Assembly (NCBI GenBank): GCA_023422485.1
Contig: JAGTAM010000477.1
Location: forward strand, 1-18,153
DNA length: 18,153 bases
Source: Pseudomonadota bacterium
GTDB lineage: Bacteria > Pseudomonadota > Alphaproteobacteria > Rhizobiales > Beijerinckiaceae
Direction of reading: 5' to 3'
Shown: positions 7,364-15,273 of the stretch, piece by piece
How positions within the stretch are numbered: the stretch's first letter is position 1
Layout: the number at the start of each line of letters is the position of its first letter
Position numbers and translations under genes: made by a program
Notes under the pieces: model-generated
The model's database searches: none
Told to the model about the DNA's origin: nothing
What the model saw: only the letters and a program-made list of their open reading frames with translations

Positions 7364-8654
7364 ATCGCCCTGCCGGAGGCTCCGGCAGTACCGTGTCTTC
7401 TGCGTCCGGCCGATGCTCCGGAAGGCTCACGCGCACCGTGGTGCCCCGGCCCGGCTCGCTCTCGATGACGAGCTTGCCGCGATGGCGGTTGAGCGTGTGT
7501 TTGACGATGGCGAGCCCGAGGCCGGTCCCGCCCTGCTGGCGGCTCGACGCCGTATCGACCCGATAGAACCGCTCGGTGAGCCGCGGGATGTGCTCGGCCG
7601 GGATGCCCGGCCCCTCGTCGCGCACCCGAAGCTCGATCCGCCCCCCACGTCCGTTCGCGTCCTCGACACGATGGAGTGACACAACGACCACGCCGCCGCT
7701 GCCGCCATACTTCACCGCGTTCTCGACGAGGTTCTCGACGACGCGCAGCAGCTCATCGCGATCTCCGAGAACCAGAAGCGGCCCCTCCGGCCGCTCGACG
7801 CTCAGCGCGACGCCGCGCTCACCGGCGAGCGGCGCCTGCATATCCACCATCTGCCGGGCGATGCGGCCGAGATCGACGATGCGGGTCGGCACGACGTGCT
7901 CGTGCAACTCGATGCGGGAGAGCGAGAGCAGGTCGTCGATGAGACCGGTCATGCGCTGGGCCTGGGTGCGCATGATACCGAGGAACTGCTCGCGGGCGCG
8001 GGGATCGTCCCTGGCCGGTCCCTGAAGGGTTTCGATGAAGCCGAGAAGGGCCGCGAGCGGCGTGCGCAACTCGTGGCTGGCATTGGCGACGAAATCGACC
8101 CGCATCGCCTCCAGGCGGCGCGCCTCGGTGAGGTCGCGCAGGAACAGCACGACGTTGGCCTCGCCGCCACTCGGCATGTCGGGCAGCGGCAGGGCGCCGA
8201 TCTGCACCTCGAAGGCACGCTCGGTCGGTACGCGGGTGGCGTACTCGGTCCTCACCGGTGTGCCCGTGCGCAGAACCTCCTCGATGCCGTCGAGCACGTC
8301 GGGCGCACGCAGGGAGAAGGAGAGCGGGTGGCGCAGCTTCAGCCCCGGCAGGAGCCGCCGCGCGGCCGGGTTGGCCTCGATCACCACCACGCGGCGATCG
8401 ACGAGGATGACGGGGTCAGGGATGTTGGCGAGCAGGGCCTCGGCGATGGCGTGGCGCCGCGGCGTTGCGGATTCGGCCGGGGGCAAGAGCGCGACCTGCC
8501 CACCGCGCCCGAGCAACGCACCGATGAGAAGCGCTAGGCTCGCCGAGATCATCAGCGCGACATCGACGGTGCCGCCGACCGCCTCCGCCGCGACGATGAC
8601 CGCCACGGCGATCGTCACGCCGAGCCACATCGGGCGGGCCGGGTTTGCGGGCAT
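7362..8654 (-). CDS. phoR: PhoR-like sensor histidine kinase
   Basis: This is a membrane-anchored sensor kinase of the PhoR type, which in its relatives phosphorylates PhoB under phosphate limitation. Of 430 residues, two short N-terminal membrane segments (about 10-25 and 33-50) have almost no periplasmic loop. A PAS-like domain (about 70-180, NIPDPVILVD) precedes the dimerisation/phosphoacceptor domain, with H194 in FVANASHELRTPL. The ATPase domain shows an N box (N312 in VENLVENAVKYG), G1 (DEGPG, 346-350) and G2 (GTGLG, 376-380). A tiny periplasmic part, a PAS domain and this H box are typical of PhoR. The usual pst/phoU/phoB neighbours are not adjacent in this window, so the PhoR assignment rests on protein architecture alone. 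It begins 23 bases after the flippase-like gene, so the two are probably co-transcribed. Only a weak TGAAG ribosome site is visible. Confidence 0.8.
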   Translation of the reverse strand: MPANPARPMWLGVTIAVAVIVAAEAVGGTVDVALMISASLALLIGALLGRGGQVALLPPAESATPRRHAIAEALLANIPDPVILVDRRVVVIEANPAARRLLPGLKLRHPLSFSLRAPDVLDGIEEVLRTGTPVRTEYATRVPTERAFEVQIGALPLPDMPSGGEANVVLFLRDLTEARRLEAMRVDFVANASHELRTPLAALLGFIETLQGPARDDPRAREQFLGIMRTQAQRMTGLIDDLLSLSRIELHEHVVPTRIVDLGRIARQMVDMQAPLAGERGVALSVERPEGPLLVLGDRDELLRVVENLVENAVKYGGSGGVVVVSLHRVEDANGRGGRIELRVRDEGPGIPAEHIPRLTERFYRVDTASSRQQGGTGLGLAIVKHTLNRHRGKLVIESEPGRGTTVRVSLPEHRPDAEDTVLPEPPAGR

Positions 8655-8677
8655 GGCGCTTCAGGCCGTCGGACGCG

Positions 8678-9733
8678 TCAAGGATCGTTCGCCGCCTGGT
8701 GCCGCCGCAGCCGCTGAAAGCCTTCGTAGACGCCGAGCATCACCAAGGCCAGGACGAAGGGGACGACGTAGTAGCAGACCCGGAACAGCAGAAGCGATCC
8801 CAGCACCGACTCGCGCGGCAGGTAGGACAGGGCGAGCAGGATGGTGGCCTCGAACACCCCGATGCCGCCCGGCGCATTCGAGGCGATGCCAAGCATGGCG
8901 GCGAGCACGTAGATCGCCAGGAAGGTGGTGAAGGCGAGGTTCATGCCCTCGGGCATCAGCATGTAGAGCACTGCCGCCGCCGCGCAGACATCGCCGATGC
9001 CGACCACCATCTGGCTGAACGAGACCGTGGCTCCCGGCAGTTCGAGCTGCCAGTGGCGCACCTTGATGTAGCGCCGCTTCACCGAGACCCAGGCGAGATA
9101 GCCGAGCACGAGGCCGAGCGTGCCGAAGCCGAGAATCTGATTGAGGCGCGCGGTGGTGTTGACGCCGATGCTCTGGAAGGTGAGGCTCGCGAGCTGGCCC
9201 GCCTCGATGATGAGGCTGAAGCCCAGCACCACGCCCATCCCGAGCCAGAACGTGAAGCCGGCGATCACCGTCAGCGCGGCGATCTTGGCCGCGGACAGGC
9301 CGCGCTTCGAGTAGATCCAGTAGCGGATTGTCGCCGCGGTGATGAGCGGGAAGCCGAGGGTGAAGCTCACGGCGTAGCTCGTGAACGAAGCCAGCGCGGT
9401 GATGCGGTAGGGCATCTTGAGCCGGAGCTGGCGCAGGGCGAGCGCGTCGTAGCAGGTCAGGAAAAGGTAGCTGACCGCTACGAAAAAGAAGGCTTCACCG
9501 AGCCGGCCGGCCGCGACGGCCGTGAAGGCCGTCTGCAATTCGGCCCAGCTGATCTCGCCCGAGAGCTTCCACAGGACGCCGAGCGAGACGAGGATGAGGA
9601 CGAGACTCGCGGCCGTACCGATCCAGGCGAAGCGCCCGCGGCGCGATGCCGGCCTCGACCCGGCGTCAGCCTCGCGGCCCGCATCGGCCGGCTCGGCCTC
9701 CACGACCGTCCTGTGCTTCCCGGCAGCTTTCAT
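8678..9733 (-). CDS. lysylphosphatidylglycerol synthase TM / UPF0104 family membrane protein
   Basis: This is a polytopic inner-membrane protein resembling the N-terminal flippase half of MprF, which in relatives moves or senses modified lipids. Numbered from the ATG at 9733 (351 residues), it has a charged N-terminus of about 35 residues and then roughly seven or eight hydrophobic segments. The family signature SNAPGGIGVFE is at 285-295. There is no C-terminal aminoacyl-transfer (DUF2156) domain here and no such gene next to it, so it cannot be called a lysyl-PG synthase. An upstream in-frame ATG at 9826 would add 31 residues of unconvincing composition without a ribosome site, so I prefer 9733, although its own ribosome site is also poor. 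It is followed after 23 bases by the PhoR-like kinase gene. The actual substrate is unknown. Confidence 0.82.
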   Translation of the reverse strand: MKAAGKHRTVVEAEPADAGREADAGSRPASRRGRFAWIGTAASLVLILVSLGVLWKLSGEISWAELQTAFTAVAAGRLGEAFFFVAVSYLFLTCYDALALRQLRLKMPYRITALASFTSYAVSFTLGFPLITAATIRYWIYSKRGLSAAKIAALTVIAGFTFWLGMGVVLGFSLIIEAGQLASLTFQSIGVNTTARLNQILGFGTLGLVLGYLAWVSVKRRYIKVRHWQLELPGATVSFSQMVVGIGDVCAAAAVLYMLMPEGMNLAFTTFLAIYVLAAMLGIASNAPGGIGVFEATILLALSYLPRESVLGSLLLFRVCYYVVPFVLALVMLGVYEGFQRLRRHQAANDP

Positions 9734-9919
9734 GTGAGAACGGCGTCCGTCTCCGCTGGTCGACCGCAGGATGCATGGGGCGCGGGTCGTCCCGGGCGGC
9801 ATCGGTCCCGAACCGCCCCCGCGCATTTAGGTGCTTCGATCGCCAAAGGCCAGGGAAGGACCAGGGCCGCGGAACTGCCCTGCACCGGGAATGCGGCTGA
9901 AATCACGCCATCTTGGCCG
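9734..9919. other. gap between the flippase-like and glycosylase genes, nothing identified
   Basis: About 186 bases lie between two - strand genes. They contain no convincing ORF, hairpin with T-run, or promoter pair that I can defend. An in-frame extension of the flippase-like gene to 9826 overlaps part of it. Confidence 0.4.
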
Positions 9920-10558
9920 TCAAGGCGCTCCGGTGAGGTGGGTCGCCGCCTGCGCCAGGCCCGCCAGGATGCGCGCGCGGACCGATGGCGAGGTGCAGAC
10001 ATAGGTCGGGCTCGGATGCGGGATCGGCACCACCGGCAGGTCGGGTCGGAGTTCGGCGAGCGGTGCCGCCGCCTCTCGCGCGAAGCGCCCGGCCGGGACG
10101 ACCACGGCGAGCCGCGGCAGAAGCGCGAGCAGCGGCGCGAAGTAGGGCGCGGCGGCGGCGGCCTCCGAGCGGCGCGGAGCACGATTGAGGGCGCCCGGCG
10201 CGTGGATCACCCAGGGCACGGCGTTCCAGATCAGCGTGTCACGCCGCGCGATGCCGGCCTCGGCGAGGAAGCGGAACAGGTTGGCGGCGGTGCCGGTGGG
10301 GTTGTCGCGGGAGACGAAGCCGGTGAGGCCGATCGACGGGCCGGGAGTTTCGAGAAGCAGCAGCAGGCGCGCCTCGACGCCGCCATCGAGCGGATCGGGG
10401 TCGGGCACGGCGGCGCCGCGCTCCGCGGCGATCTTCTCGGCAAGGGCACGGAGCGGACGGACATGAGGCGCGTCGGCCATCGCCCGGCGCGCGTCGAGGA
10501 CCGCGGGATCACGCATGCTCTTGGGCAGGCTCTTGGGGGCGTCAGGCGAATCCGGCAT
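9920..10558 (-). CDS. uracil-DNA glycosylase superfamily protein (divergent)
   Basis: This is probably a DNA repair enzyme removing uracil or another damaged base. Starting at the ATG at 10558 gives 212 residues. Superfamily landmarks are ETPGPS (70-75, in the place of the GExPG motif), TAANLFRFL (about 90-98), WNAVPW (111-116) and HPSPTY (181-186, the catalytic-loop HPS motif). The N-terminal four-cysteine iron-sulfur cluster of family 4/5 enzymes is not present, so it belongs to a divergent branch, and the exact substrate is unsure. The frame continues upstream to 10852, but that extra part is the shadow of the deacetylase gene. The start lies 17 bases inside the end of the deacetylase gene, so translation is probably coupled and the gene is carried on the biosynthetic transcript. 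It could also be a related enzyme recruited to act on a nucleotide-like or sugar-like intermediate, which I consider less likely. Confidence 0.78.
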   Translation of the reverse strand: MPDSPDAPKSLPKSMRDPAVLDARRAMADAPHVRPLRALAEKIAAERGAAVPDPDPLDGGVEARLLLLLETPGPSIGLTGFVSRDNPTGTAANLFRFLAEAGIARRDTLIWNAVPWVIHAPGALNRAPRRSEAAAAAPYFAPLLALLPRLAVVVPAGRFAREAAAPLAELRPDLPVVPIPHPSPTYVCTSPSVRARILAGLAQAATHLTGAP

Positions 10559-11300
10559 CGCGCAGATCGGGCGGGAGCCGTCCCTGGAGACGGAAGCGCT
10601 CGACGCCGTCCTCCGCCGCCAGACGCGCCTGCAGACCTTCCGGGCCGCCGAACTGGAAGCCGATCTGCGAGGCATAGGCGGCGCAGGCCTCCGCCTTGCG
10701 GCGCTCGGCTTCCGCATCGAGCCGCACGACTTGTTCAGGAAACGGCGCGAAGATCGCCCGCAGCGGCTCCTTCGGCTCGGCGCTGCGGACGGTGTAGGGA
10801 AAGTCGCGCCACCACAGCACCGGCAGCGGCGGCTGCGCGCCACGAAAGGCACGCACCACCTGAACGTGATCGACGTGGCCGCCGACTGCCTGCGGCGCCA
10901 GGATCAGGTCCGGTCGGGTATCAGCCACCAGCCGCTCGAAGGCGGCGGCGAGGTTGGCTCCGATTCGGTCGTCGGGGCGAAGCTCGGCGAAGAGTTCGGG
11001 CGCCGAGTCGTAGCCACGATGCGGCGCCTCTCGGAACGGCAGGTGGATCGGCTCGACGCCGAGTGCGCGGGCCGCGTCACGATCCTCGCCGCGGCGCAGG
11101 GCCATGTAATCGACCTCCGGCGCGAGCCCCTTGTCGACTTGGCAGGCGAGCGCGAAGCCGCGCGGATCCGCCACCGAGGCGGTGAAGACCGTCGCCATCA
11201 CGACCTGCCACCCTTGCGCGGCGAGCCGCGCCAGGGTGCCGCCGGCCGAGAAGACCGCGTCGTCGAGATGCGGTGAGATGGCAAGTGCGGTGCGTGTCAT
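10542..11300 (-). CDS. PIG-L/LmbE family deacetylase
   Basis: This is a zinc-dependent N-deacetylase of the family that includes MshB, BshB and GlcNAc-PI deacetylase, which remove acetyl groups from GlcNAc-type sugars. The 252-residue protein has the metal motif ISPHLDDAV (PHxDD at 10-14, with L where proline is commonest and A where glutamate often follows) and the second motif GGHVDH (140-145, supplying the HxxDH residues). This gives the full zinc-ligand set H11, D14 and H145. The start at 11300 has a GGAAA-like ribosome site. The gene lies last in the YcaO cluster, separated from the glycosyltransferase gene by a 187-base gap holding a palindromic repeat, and it overlaps the glycosylase gene by 17 bases. 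Pairing with a GT4 enzyme suggests that the substrate is an N-acetylhexosaminyl compound made by that enzyme; this is inference. Confidence 0.9.
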   Translation of the reverse strand: MTRTALAISPHLDDAVFSAGGTLARLAAQGWQVVMATVFTASVADPRGFALACQVDKGLAPEVDYMALRRGEDRDAARALGVEPIHLPFREAPHRGYDSAPELFAELRPDDRIGANLAAAFERLVADTRPDLILAPQAVGGHVDHVQVVRAFRGAQPPLPVLWWRDFPYTVRSAEPKEPLRAIFAPFPEQVVRLDAEAERRKAEACAAYASQIGFQFGGPEGLQARLAAEDGVERFRLQGRLPPDLRDAGFA

Positions 11301-11332
11301 ACGGTTTCCGGTTGATTCCTTCGGCGCTGCTT

Positions 11333-11450
11333 CCCGTCATTCCGGGGCGCCGTAGGCGAACCCGGAATCCACGACTGGCCTGAACGCCATGTTCTAGCCG
11401 CGCATCACGGGTGGATCCCGGGTTCCGCTGCGCGGCCCCGGGATGACGGG
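11333..11450. repeat. palindromic intergenic repeat element (CCCGTCATTCCGGG type)
   Basis: The element begins with CCCGTCATTCCGGGG (11333 onward) and ends with an imperfect inverted copy (CCCCGGGATGACGGG, to 11450). Its arms are about 40 bases long and include CCCGGAATCCAC and GTGGATCCCGGG. It is non-coding, able to form a long hairpin, and looks like the dispersed intergenic repeats common in alphaproteobacterial genomes. It lies between the glycosyltransferase and deacetylase genes. Confidence 0.8.
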
Positions 11451-11487
11451 AGTGGGGCTGAACCGAAGCGATCAACCGGAAGCGGTA

Positions 11488-12726
11488 TCACAGCAGGTGC
11501 GGTTCCTTGCGGAAGCGGCAATCCGGATCGATGGGCAACGTGTCGGGAATGTCGGTGTGCGGCTTTTCGCGGGCGACCTGCTCGTAGACCTCCATGATCT
11601 GACGGCCGACCGCCGTCCACGAATAGACCCGGCGGCATTCTTCGAGCCCGCTCTCGGCGAGGCGTTGACGCAGTTCCGCGTCCTCGATCACCCGTCGCAG
11701 CGCCTGTGTCAGGCCGCGCACGTCACCGGGTTCGACCAGAAGGCCGTTCTCGCCGTCGCGCAGGCAGTCCGAGACACCGACCGAGTGGGTCGAGACCACC
11801 GCGAGCCCGGCGGCCATTGCCTCCAGGATCGTGTTGGAGAAGCCCTCCGCGTAGGTCGGTGAGACGAACACGTCCGCCTCGCGATAGAGGTCGGGCACCG
11901 TGTCGTAATCGGCATAGCCGGTGAAGCGGACCTGGGCCGAGGTGAAGCCGATGGCGTCGGCCTTCTCGCGCGCGGCCTCGACATCCGGCCCGATCCCGGA
12001 GATCGCCGCATCGAACGGCACGCCGGCCTCCCACAGCCGCTCCAGGGCATCGAGGGAATCGAGCACGCCTTTCCGGCGGTCGACGCGGCCATGGTAGAGC
12101 AGCCGCACCGGCTCCTCGTCCTCAAGCTCGGCCCCGAAGCGCTCGCCGGGCGTAAAGCGCGCGGTATCGACGGCGCCGGGCACGATGGTGAAGCGGGCCG
12201 GATCGGAGCCGAGCCGGTCGCAGACCTCTTTCACGAAGGATTGCCCCCCGATCAGCAGGGCGTTTGCGTGGGCCAGCACCTCGACCATTGCCCGGCGATG
12301 GGTCTCGCAGCAGGAGCCGACCCAGTGGCCGTCGCCGCCCTGGATCGAGACGACGGTCGGCACGCCGAGGCGCTTGCCGGCGAGAAGCACCGCCCAGCCG
12401 GTCGGATAACCATACTGCGCGTGCAGCACGTCGAAGGGTTTTTTGGCGTGCTCGGCGCTGATCGTCTCGACGATCTCGTCGATGTCGCGCTCGAAGTCGC
12501 CGTTCTCTTGCTCGCCCTTCTGTTCGAGGCCGATGACGTGAACGCCGGGCACCGGTGGCGGCGGGCCGCCGCCATAGACCCGCGTGCCGAATTCGTCGCC
12601 GCGATACTGCGAGATCATCGTCACGTCGTTGCCGGCGCCCGTCACCTCCCGCAGGAGGTTCTGGGCATAGACGCTCATGCCGGAGATCGCCGGGAAGTAG
12701 CGGCGGCTGACGAAGCAGATTCTCAT
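11488..12726 (-). CDS. GT4 family glycosyltransferase (GT-B fold)
   Basis: This is a retaining, nucleotide-sugar-dependent glycosyltransferase. The 412 residues show an N-terminal Rossmann half beginning MRICFVSRRYFPAISGMSVY and a C-terminal half with the sugar-nucleotide-binding segment LLYHGRVDRRKG (about 209-220). The EX7E motif EGFSNTILE is at 294-302, followed by MAAGLAVVST. The fold and motifs match GT4 enzymes such as MshA, BshA and LPS/EPS mannosyl- or glucosyltransferases; donor and acceptor cannot be told. The start overlaps the stop of the TIM-barrel gene by four bases (ATGA). The last 25 residues, rich in polar and charged groups, are less conserved-looking. Within the cluster it is the natural step that puts a sugar on the acceptor before the PIG-L protein acts. 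Confidence 0.9.
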   Translation of the reverse strand: MRICFVSRRYFPAISGMSVYAQNLLREVTGAGNDVTMISQYRGDEFGTRVYGGGPPPPVPGVHVIGLEQKGEQENGDFERDIDEIVETISAEHAKKPFDVLHAQYGYPTGWAVLLAGKRLGVPTVVSIQGGDGHWVGSCCETHRRAMVEVLAHANALLIGGQSFVKEVCDRLGSDPARFTIVPGAVDTARFTPGERFGAELEDEEPVRLLYHGRVDRRKGVLDSLDALERLWEAGVPFDAAISGIGPDVEAAREKADAIGFTSAQVRFTGYADYDTVPDLYREADVFVSPTYAEGFSNTILEAMAAGLAVVSTHSVGVSDCLRDGENGLLVEPGDVRGLTQALRRVIEDAELRQRLAESGLEECRRVYSWTAVGRQIMEVYEQVAREKPHTDIPDTLPIDPDCRFRKEPHLL

Positions 12727-13616
12727 GAATGGGACAGCCCCGGAATCGCGGTTTCGCGCGGCGCGGTGTCGGGTGACGGCAGGCCGGGACCCGGACGGCG
12801 GCAGGTGCGCAGGTACTCGAGCGCTTGGCCCACCATCACGTCGGCTCGGTGCGAATCGCGCGACAGCTCCACGCAGACGAGTTTTGGGAAGGCGACCGCA
12901 TCGAGGGCGTCGAGCACGGACGGCACATCCATGTCCCCTTCGCCGAAGGGCAGATGGATGTGCTCGCCCCGCTTCATGTCCTCGATCGCCACCGTGCCGA
13001 GGCGGGGGGCGAACTCGCGCACGGCCGCGGCCGGGTCACGCTCCTGGGTCACGAGGCAGTGGCCGGTATCGAGGGCGAGCGACAGGCCGGGCACGTCGAG
13101 GCCGGCGAAGTCGTCGAGAGTCTCGATCAGCATGCCGGGCTCGGGTTCGAGCGCGGCGACGACGCCCTTCCCGGCGGCGAAGTCGGCGACTTCGCGCAAG
13201 CCCTCGACGAGCCAGCTCCGCGCCTCGTCATGATCGACGCCCGGCTTCGGCACGCCGGCCCAGAACGAGACGGCCTCGGAATTCAGGATCCTGCCGATCT
13301 CGACGGCGCGCTTGAGGAAGCCGACGCGCCGGGCGCGACCGGCCGCATCGGCGGTGACAAGCGTCGGCTCGTGCTTGGCGGTCGGATCGAGCAGGAAGCG
13401 CGCGCCGGTCTCGATCACCGAGCCGAGCCCGAGCCGGTTCAGGATGCTGGCGATGCGGTCCGCCTCGACCACCCAGTTTTCGGCGAAGGGGTCGAGATGG
13501 TGGATGTCGAGGGTCAGCGCGACGCCGTCGTAGCCCGCATCCTTGATCAGGCGGATCGCATCCTCGATGCGGTGGTTGGCGGTGCCGTTGGTGTTGTAGG
13601 CGAAGCGCAGGCTCAT
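12723..13616 (-). CDS. sugar phosphate isomerase/epimerase-like TIM barrel protein
   Basis: This is a member of the xylose-isomerase-like (AP endonuclease 2) TIM barrel superfamily, whose members isomerise or epimerise sugars and related keto compounds using a divalent metal. The 297-residue length fits. Candidate metal ligands sit at the expected strand ends: E157 in ALEPEPGM, D183 and H186 in ALDTGHC, H219/H221 in GEHIHLPFGEGDMD, and E250 in CVELSRDSH. The ribosome site CGGAGG lies about 8 bases before the start, and the start codon overlaps the ycaO stop by four bases. The last 25 residues are proline-rich and probably disordered. The reaction is not known; in this cluster it may rearrange a keto-sugar made by the Gfo/Idh/MocA dehydrogenase, an oxidoreductase-isomerase pairing seen in inositol and sugar catabolism. 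That link is inference. Confidence 0.85.
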   Translation of the reverse strand: MSLRFAYNTNGTANHRIEDAIRLIKDAGYDGVALTLDIHHLDPFAENWVVEADRIASILNRLGLGSVIETGARFLLDPTAKHEPTLVTADAAGRARRVGFLKRAVEIGRILNSEAVSFWAGVPKPGVDHDEARSWLVEGLREVADFAAGKGVVAALEPEPGMLIETLDDFAGLDVPGLSLALDTGHCLVTQERDPAAAVREFAPRLGTVAIEDMKRGEHIHLPFGEGDMDVPSVLDALDAVAFPKLVCVELSRDSHRADVMVGQALEYLRTCRRPGPGLPSPDTAPRETAIPGLSHS

Positions 13617-15232
13617 GCCGGCCTCCGTTCGGCCCGGCGGCCCTGGCGCTCGTAACGGAACGGCGCATGGTGCGATTCCGGCTCGCGGTAGAGCGGGTAG
13701 TGCGAGCCGACGATCTTTTCCGCCAATGCCACGTCGAAGAGCGGCTGCCCGCCGAAGCGCTCGACCGCCTCGGGCGTCAGGCGCACGGGCAGGAGCGTGT
13801 CGCTCGGCGTACCGAAGCGGATCAGCGGATGCTCGCGCTCGATCAGCTTGCGCGTGTTGCGCTCACCGATGCGGTAGTAGCTCATGGTCTCGACTTCGAG
13901 CCCCGGCACGATCGCCTTGACCACGCCGATGCCGCCTCCGGGCGGTGAGCAATCGACGTAAAGCACGTCGAAACCCGCCTCCTCAAGCCGCTCGCGGGCG
14001 ATGTTTCCACGCGCATGCCCGTCCGGCGCCGATGTGCTCGGCAGCTCCGAAAACGCCTTGGTGCTCTTCTCGGAATAGACCGTGTTGCTCAGAACCTCCC
14101 GCAACTCGGCCGCCGGCATGTCGATCCAGGCAAGCATGGCCTGAAGCGCGCGGCTCTCCTCGAGGTCGAGGCTCGGCAGCGCCTTCTGGATGAAGGACTC
14201 GACGTAGCCCGCTGGCGCCACCGTGTCGGCGAGCGCGAGCGGCCCGTGCCCGAAAGTTTTTCGGACCCGCGCGGCCTGGAATTCGAGGAGCGCCTTGCGC
14301 AGGGCCCGCTCGCGGTCCGGGTCGCAGGCCTCGCCGCAGGCCGAGAGCGCGATCGGCGCGGGCGTGCGGGCCGGATCGACGTCGTAGCCGACGACGTAGA
14401 GGTTGGTGAGGCCGAACTGGTCGGTGGCGAATTTCGGCAGCGCGCGGATGCCCAGACTTTCCAGCCGGTCGAGCATGCCGCGGGTCTCGGGGCCGATCCC
14501 GTCGAGGTCGAGCATCACGCCCTGATCGAGGGCGCGGAACAGCAGCCCGTTGCCGTCGCGCTGCAGCAGTTCGAGCAGGCCGTGGCCGAGGGCGAAGTCC
14601 ACGTCGGGACCGGCGCCGAGGCCATTGGTGATGAGGTTGGTGAAGGGCTGATAGCCCTGGCGCAGCTCGAAATAATCGGTCGCGGCGATGTCGAGCGGCA
14701 TCCAGACGGATTCGCCGGTCCGCGCCCGGACCGCCCTGGTCCAATCGAGCGGGGTGTCGCGGCCGACCGGCGAGCCGGCCGGCAGACACAAGGTCAACGG
14801 GTCGGCGACGGACGAGGCCCCGTAGACCCGCACGAGCTCGGCGTAGGAGACCGCGGCCTGGTTGTCGCCCTTGCGCGGCAGCAGGGCGACGGAGGGCATC
14901 AGGTTCTCGGCGATCTCGGCCACCGCGCCGATCAGCGCCTCGTCGTCGGTGGCACCGTAGCCGATTCCCGAGGGCATGGCGCCGACATAGAACGGGTCGT
15001 CGAGGAAGAGTGCCACGAACCAGACCGGAATTCCGGTGCGGTCGAGCCCGGCAAGGTTGAAGCCGACGACGCGCCCCTCGGGCAGTACGTCGAAATAGGC
15101 CCGCACCGGCTCGGGCAGCCGCTCCGGCAGCCCCTCGATCCGGCGCGGCGCACCCCGACGATAGGGGCGCGGGGCCGCGAGGCTCGGGTGGTGGGCGCGG
15201 TCGTCCCGGTCGAGGGCGTCGGTCGCTGTCAT
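13613..15232 (-). CDS. YcaO-domain protein (ATP-dependent backbone/amide-activating enzyme)
   Basis: YcaO proteins use ATP to phosphorylate an amide oxygen, leading to azoline, thioamide or amidine products, mostly on peptides but in some pathways on small molecules. The 539 residues contain the expected ATP-site landmarks: PSGIGYGATDDEAL then AEIAEN (E106, E109), TNGLGAGPDVDFALGHGLLE (from 202, with E221), QRD (224-226) and ALRKALLEFQAARV (E317, Q319, R322). The C-terminal segment VVKAIVPGLEVETMSYYRIGE is also typical. The C-terminus ends RRAERRPA and does not carry the proline-rich PxPxP tail of azoline-forming enzymes. An AGGAAG ribosome site precedes the ATG at 15232. No E1-like, dehydrogenase, TfuA or precursor peptide gene is nearby. 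It stands downstream of the oxidoreductase gene (184-base gap with a repeat) and overlaps the TIM-barrel gene. Family membership is firm; substrate and product are unknown. Confidence 0.9.
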   Translation of the reverse strand: MTATDALDRDDRAHHPSLAAPRPYRRGAPRRIEGLPERLPEPVRAYFDVLPEGRVVGFNLAGLDRTGIPVWFVALFLDDPFYVGAMPSGIGYGATDDEALIGAVAEIAENLMPSVALLPRKGDNQAAVSYAELVRVYGASSVADPLTLCLPAGSPVGRDTPLDWTRAVRARTGESVWMPLDIAATDYFELRQGYQPFTNLITNGLGAGPDVDFALGHGLLELLQRDGNGLLFRALDQGVMLDLDGIGPETRGMLDRLESLGIRALPKFATDQFGLTNLYVVGYDVDPARTPAPIALSACGEACDPDRERALRKALLEFQAARVRKTFGHGPLALADTVAPAGYVESFIQKALPSLDLEESRALQAMLAWIDMPAAELREVLSNTVYSEKSTKAFSELPSTSAPDGHARGNIARERLEEAGFDVLYVDCSPPGGGIGVVKAIVPGLEVETMSYYRIGERNTRKLIEREHPLIRFGTPSDTLLPVRLTPEAVERFGGQPLFDVALAEKIVGSHYPLYREPESHHAPFRYERQGRRAERRPA

Positions 15233-15273
15233 CGTCTTCCTGCTCGCGGCTCACCGGACGTCGTCCAACCGGC

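Noticed and set aside
10559..10852. N-terminal extension of the glycosylase gene
   Set aside because: The extra 98 codons are an out-of-frame reading of the deacetylase gene, rich in R and S; the ATG at 10558 gives the normal domain.
8645..11185. 846-codon + strand frame spanning three genes
   Set aside because: It crosses several recognised - strand genes and gaps, with low-complexity RGAEH-rich translation and no motifs.
11077..11475. Short - strand ORF in front of and across the deacetylase gene considered as a small protein
   Set aside because: Its N-terminal part is a translation of the palindromic repeat and the rest is a frame shadow of the deacetylase gene.
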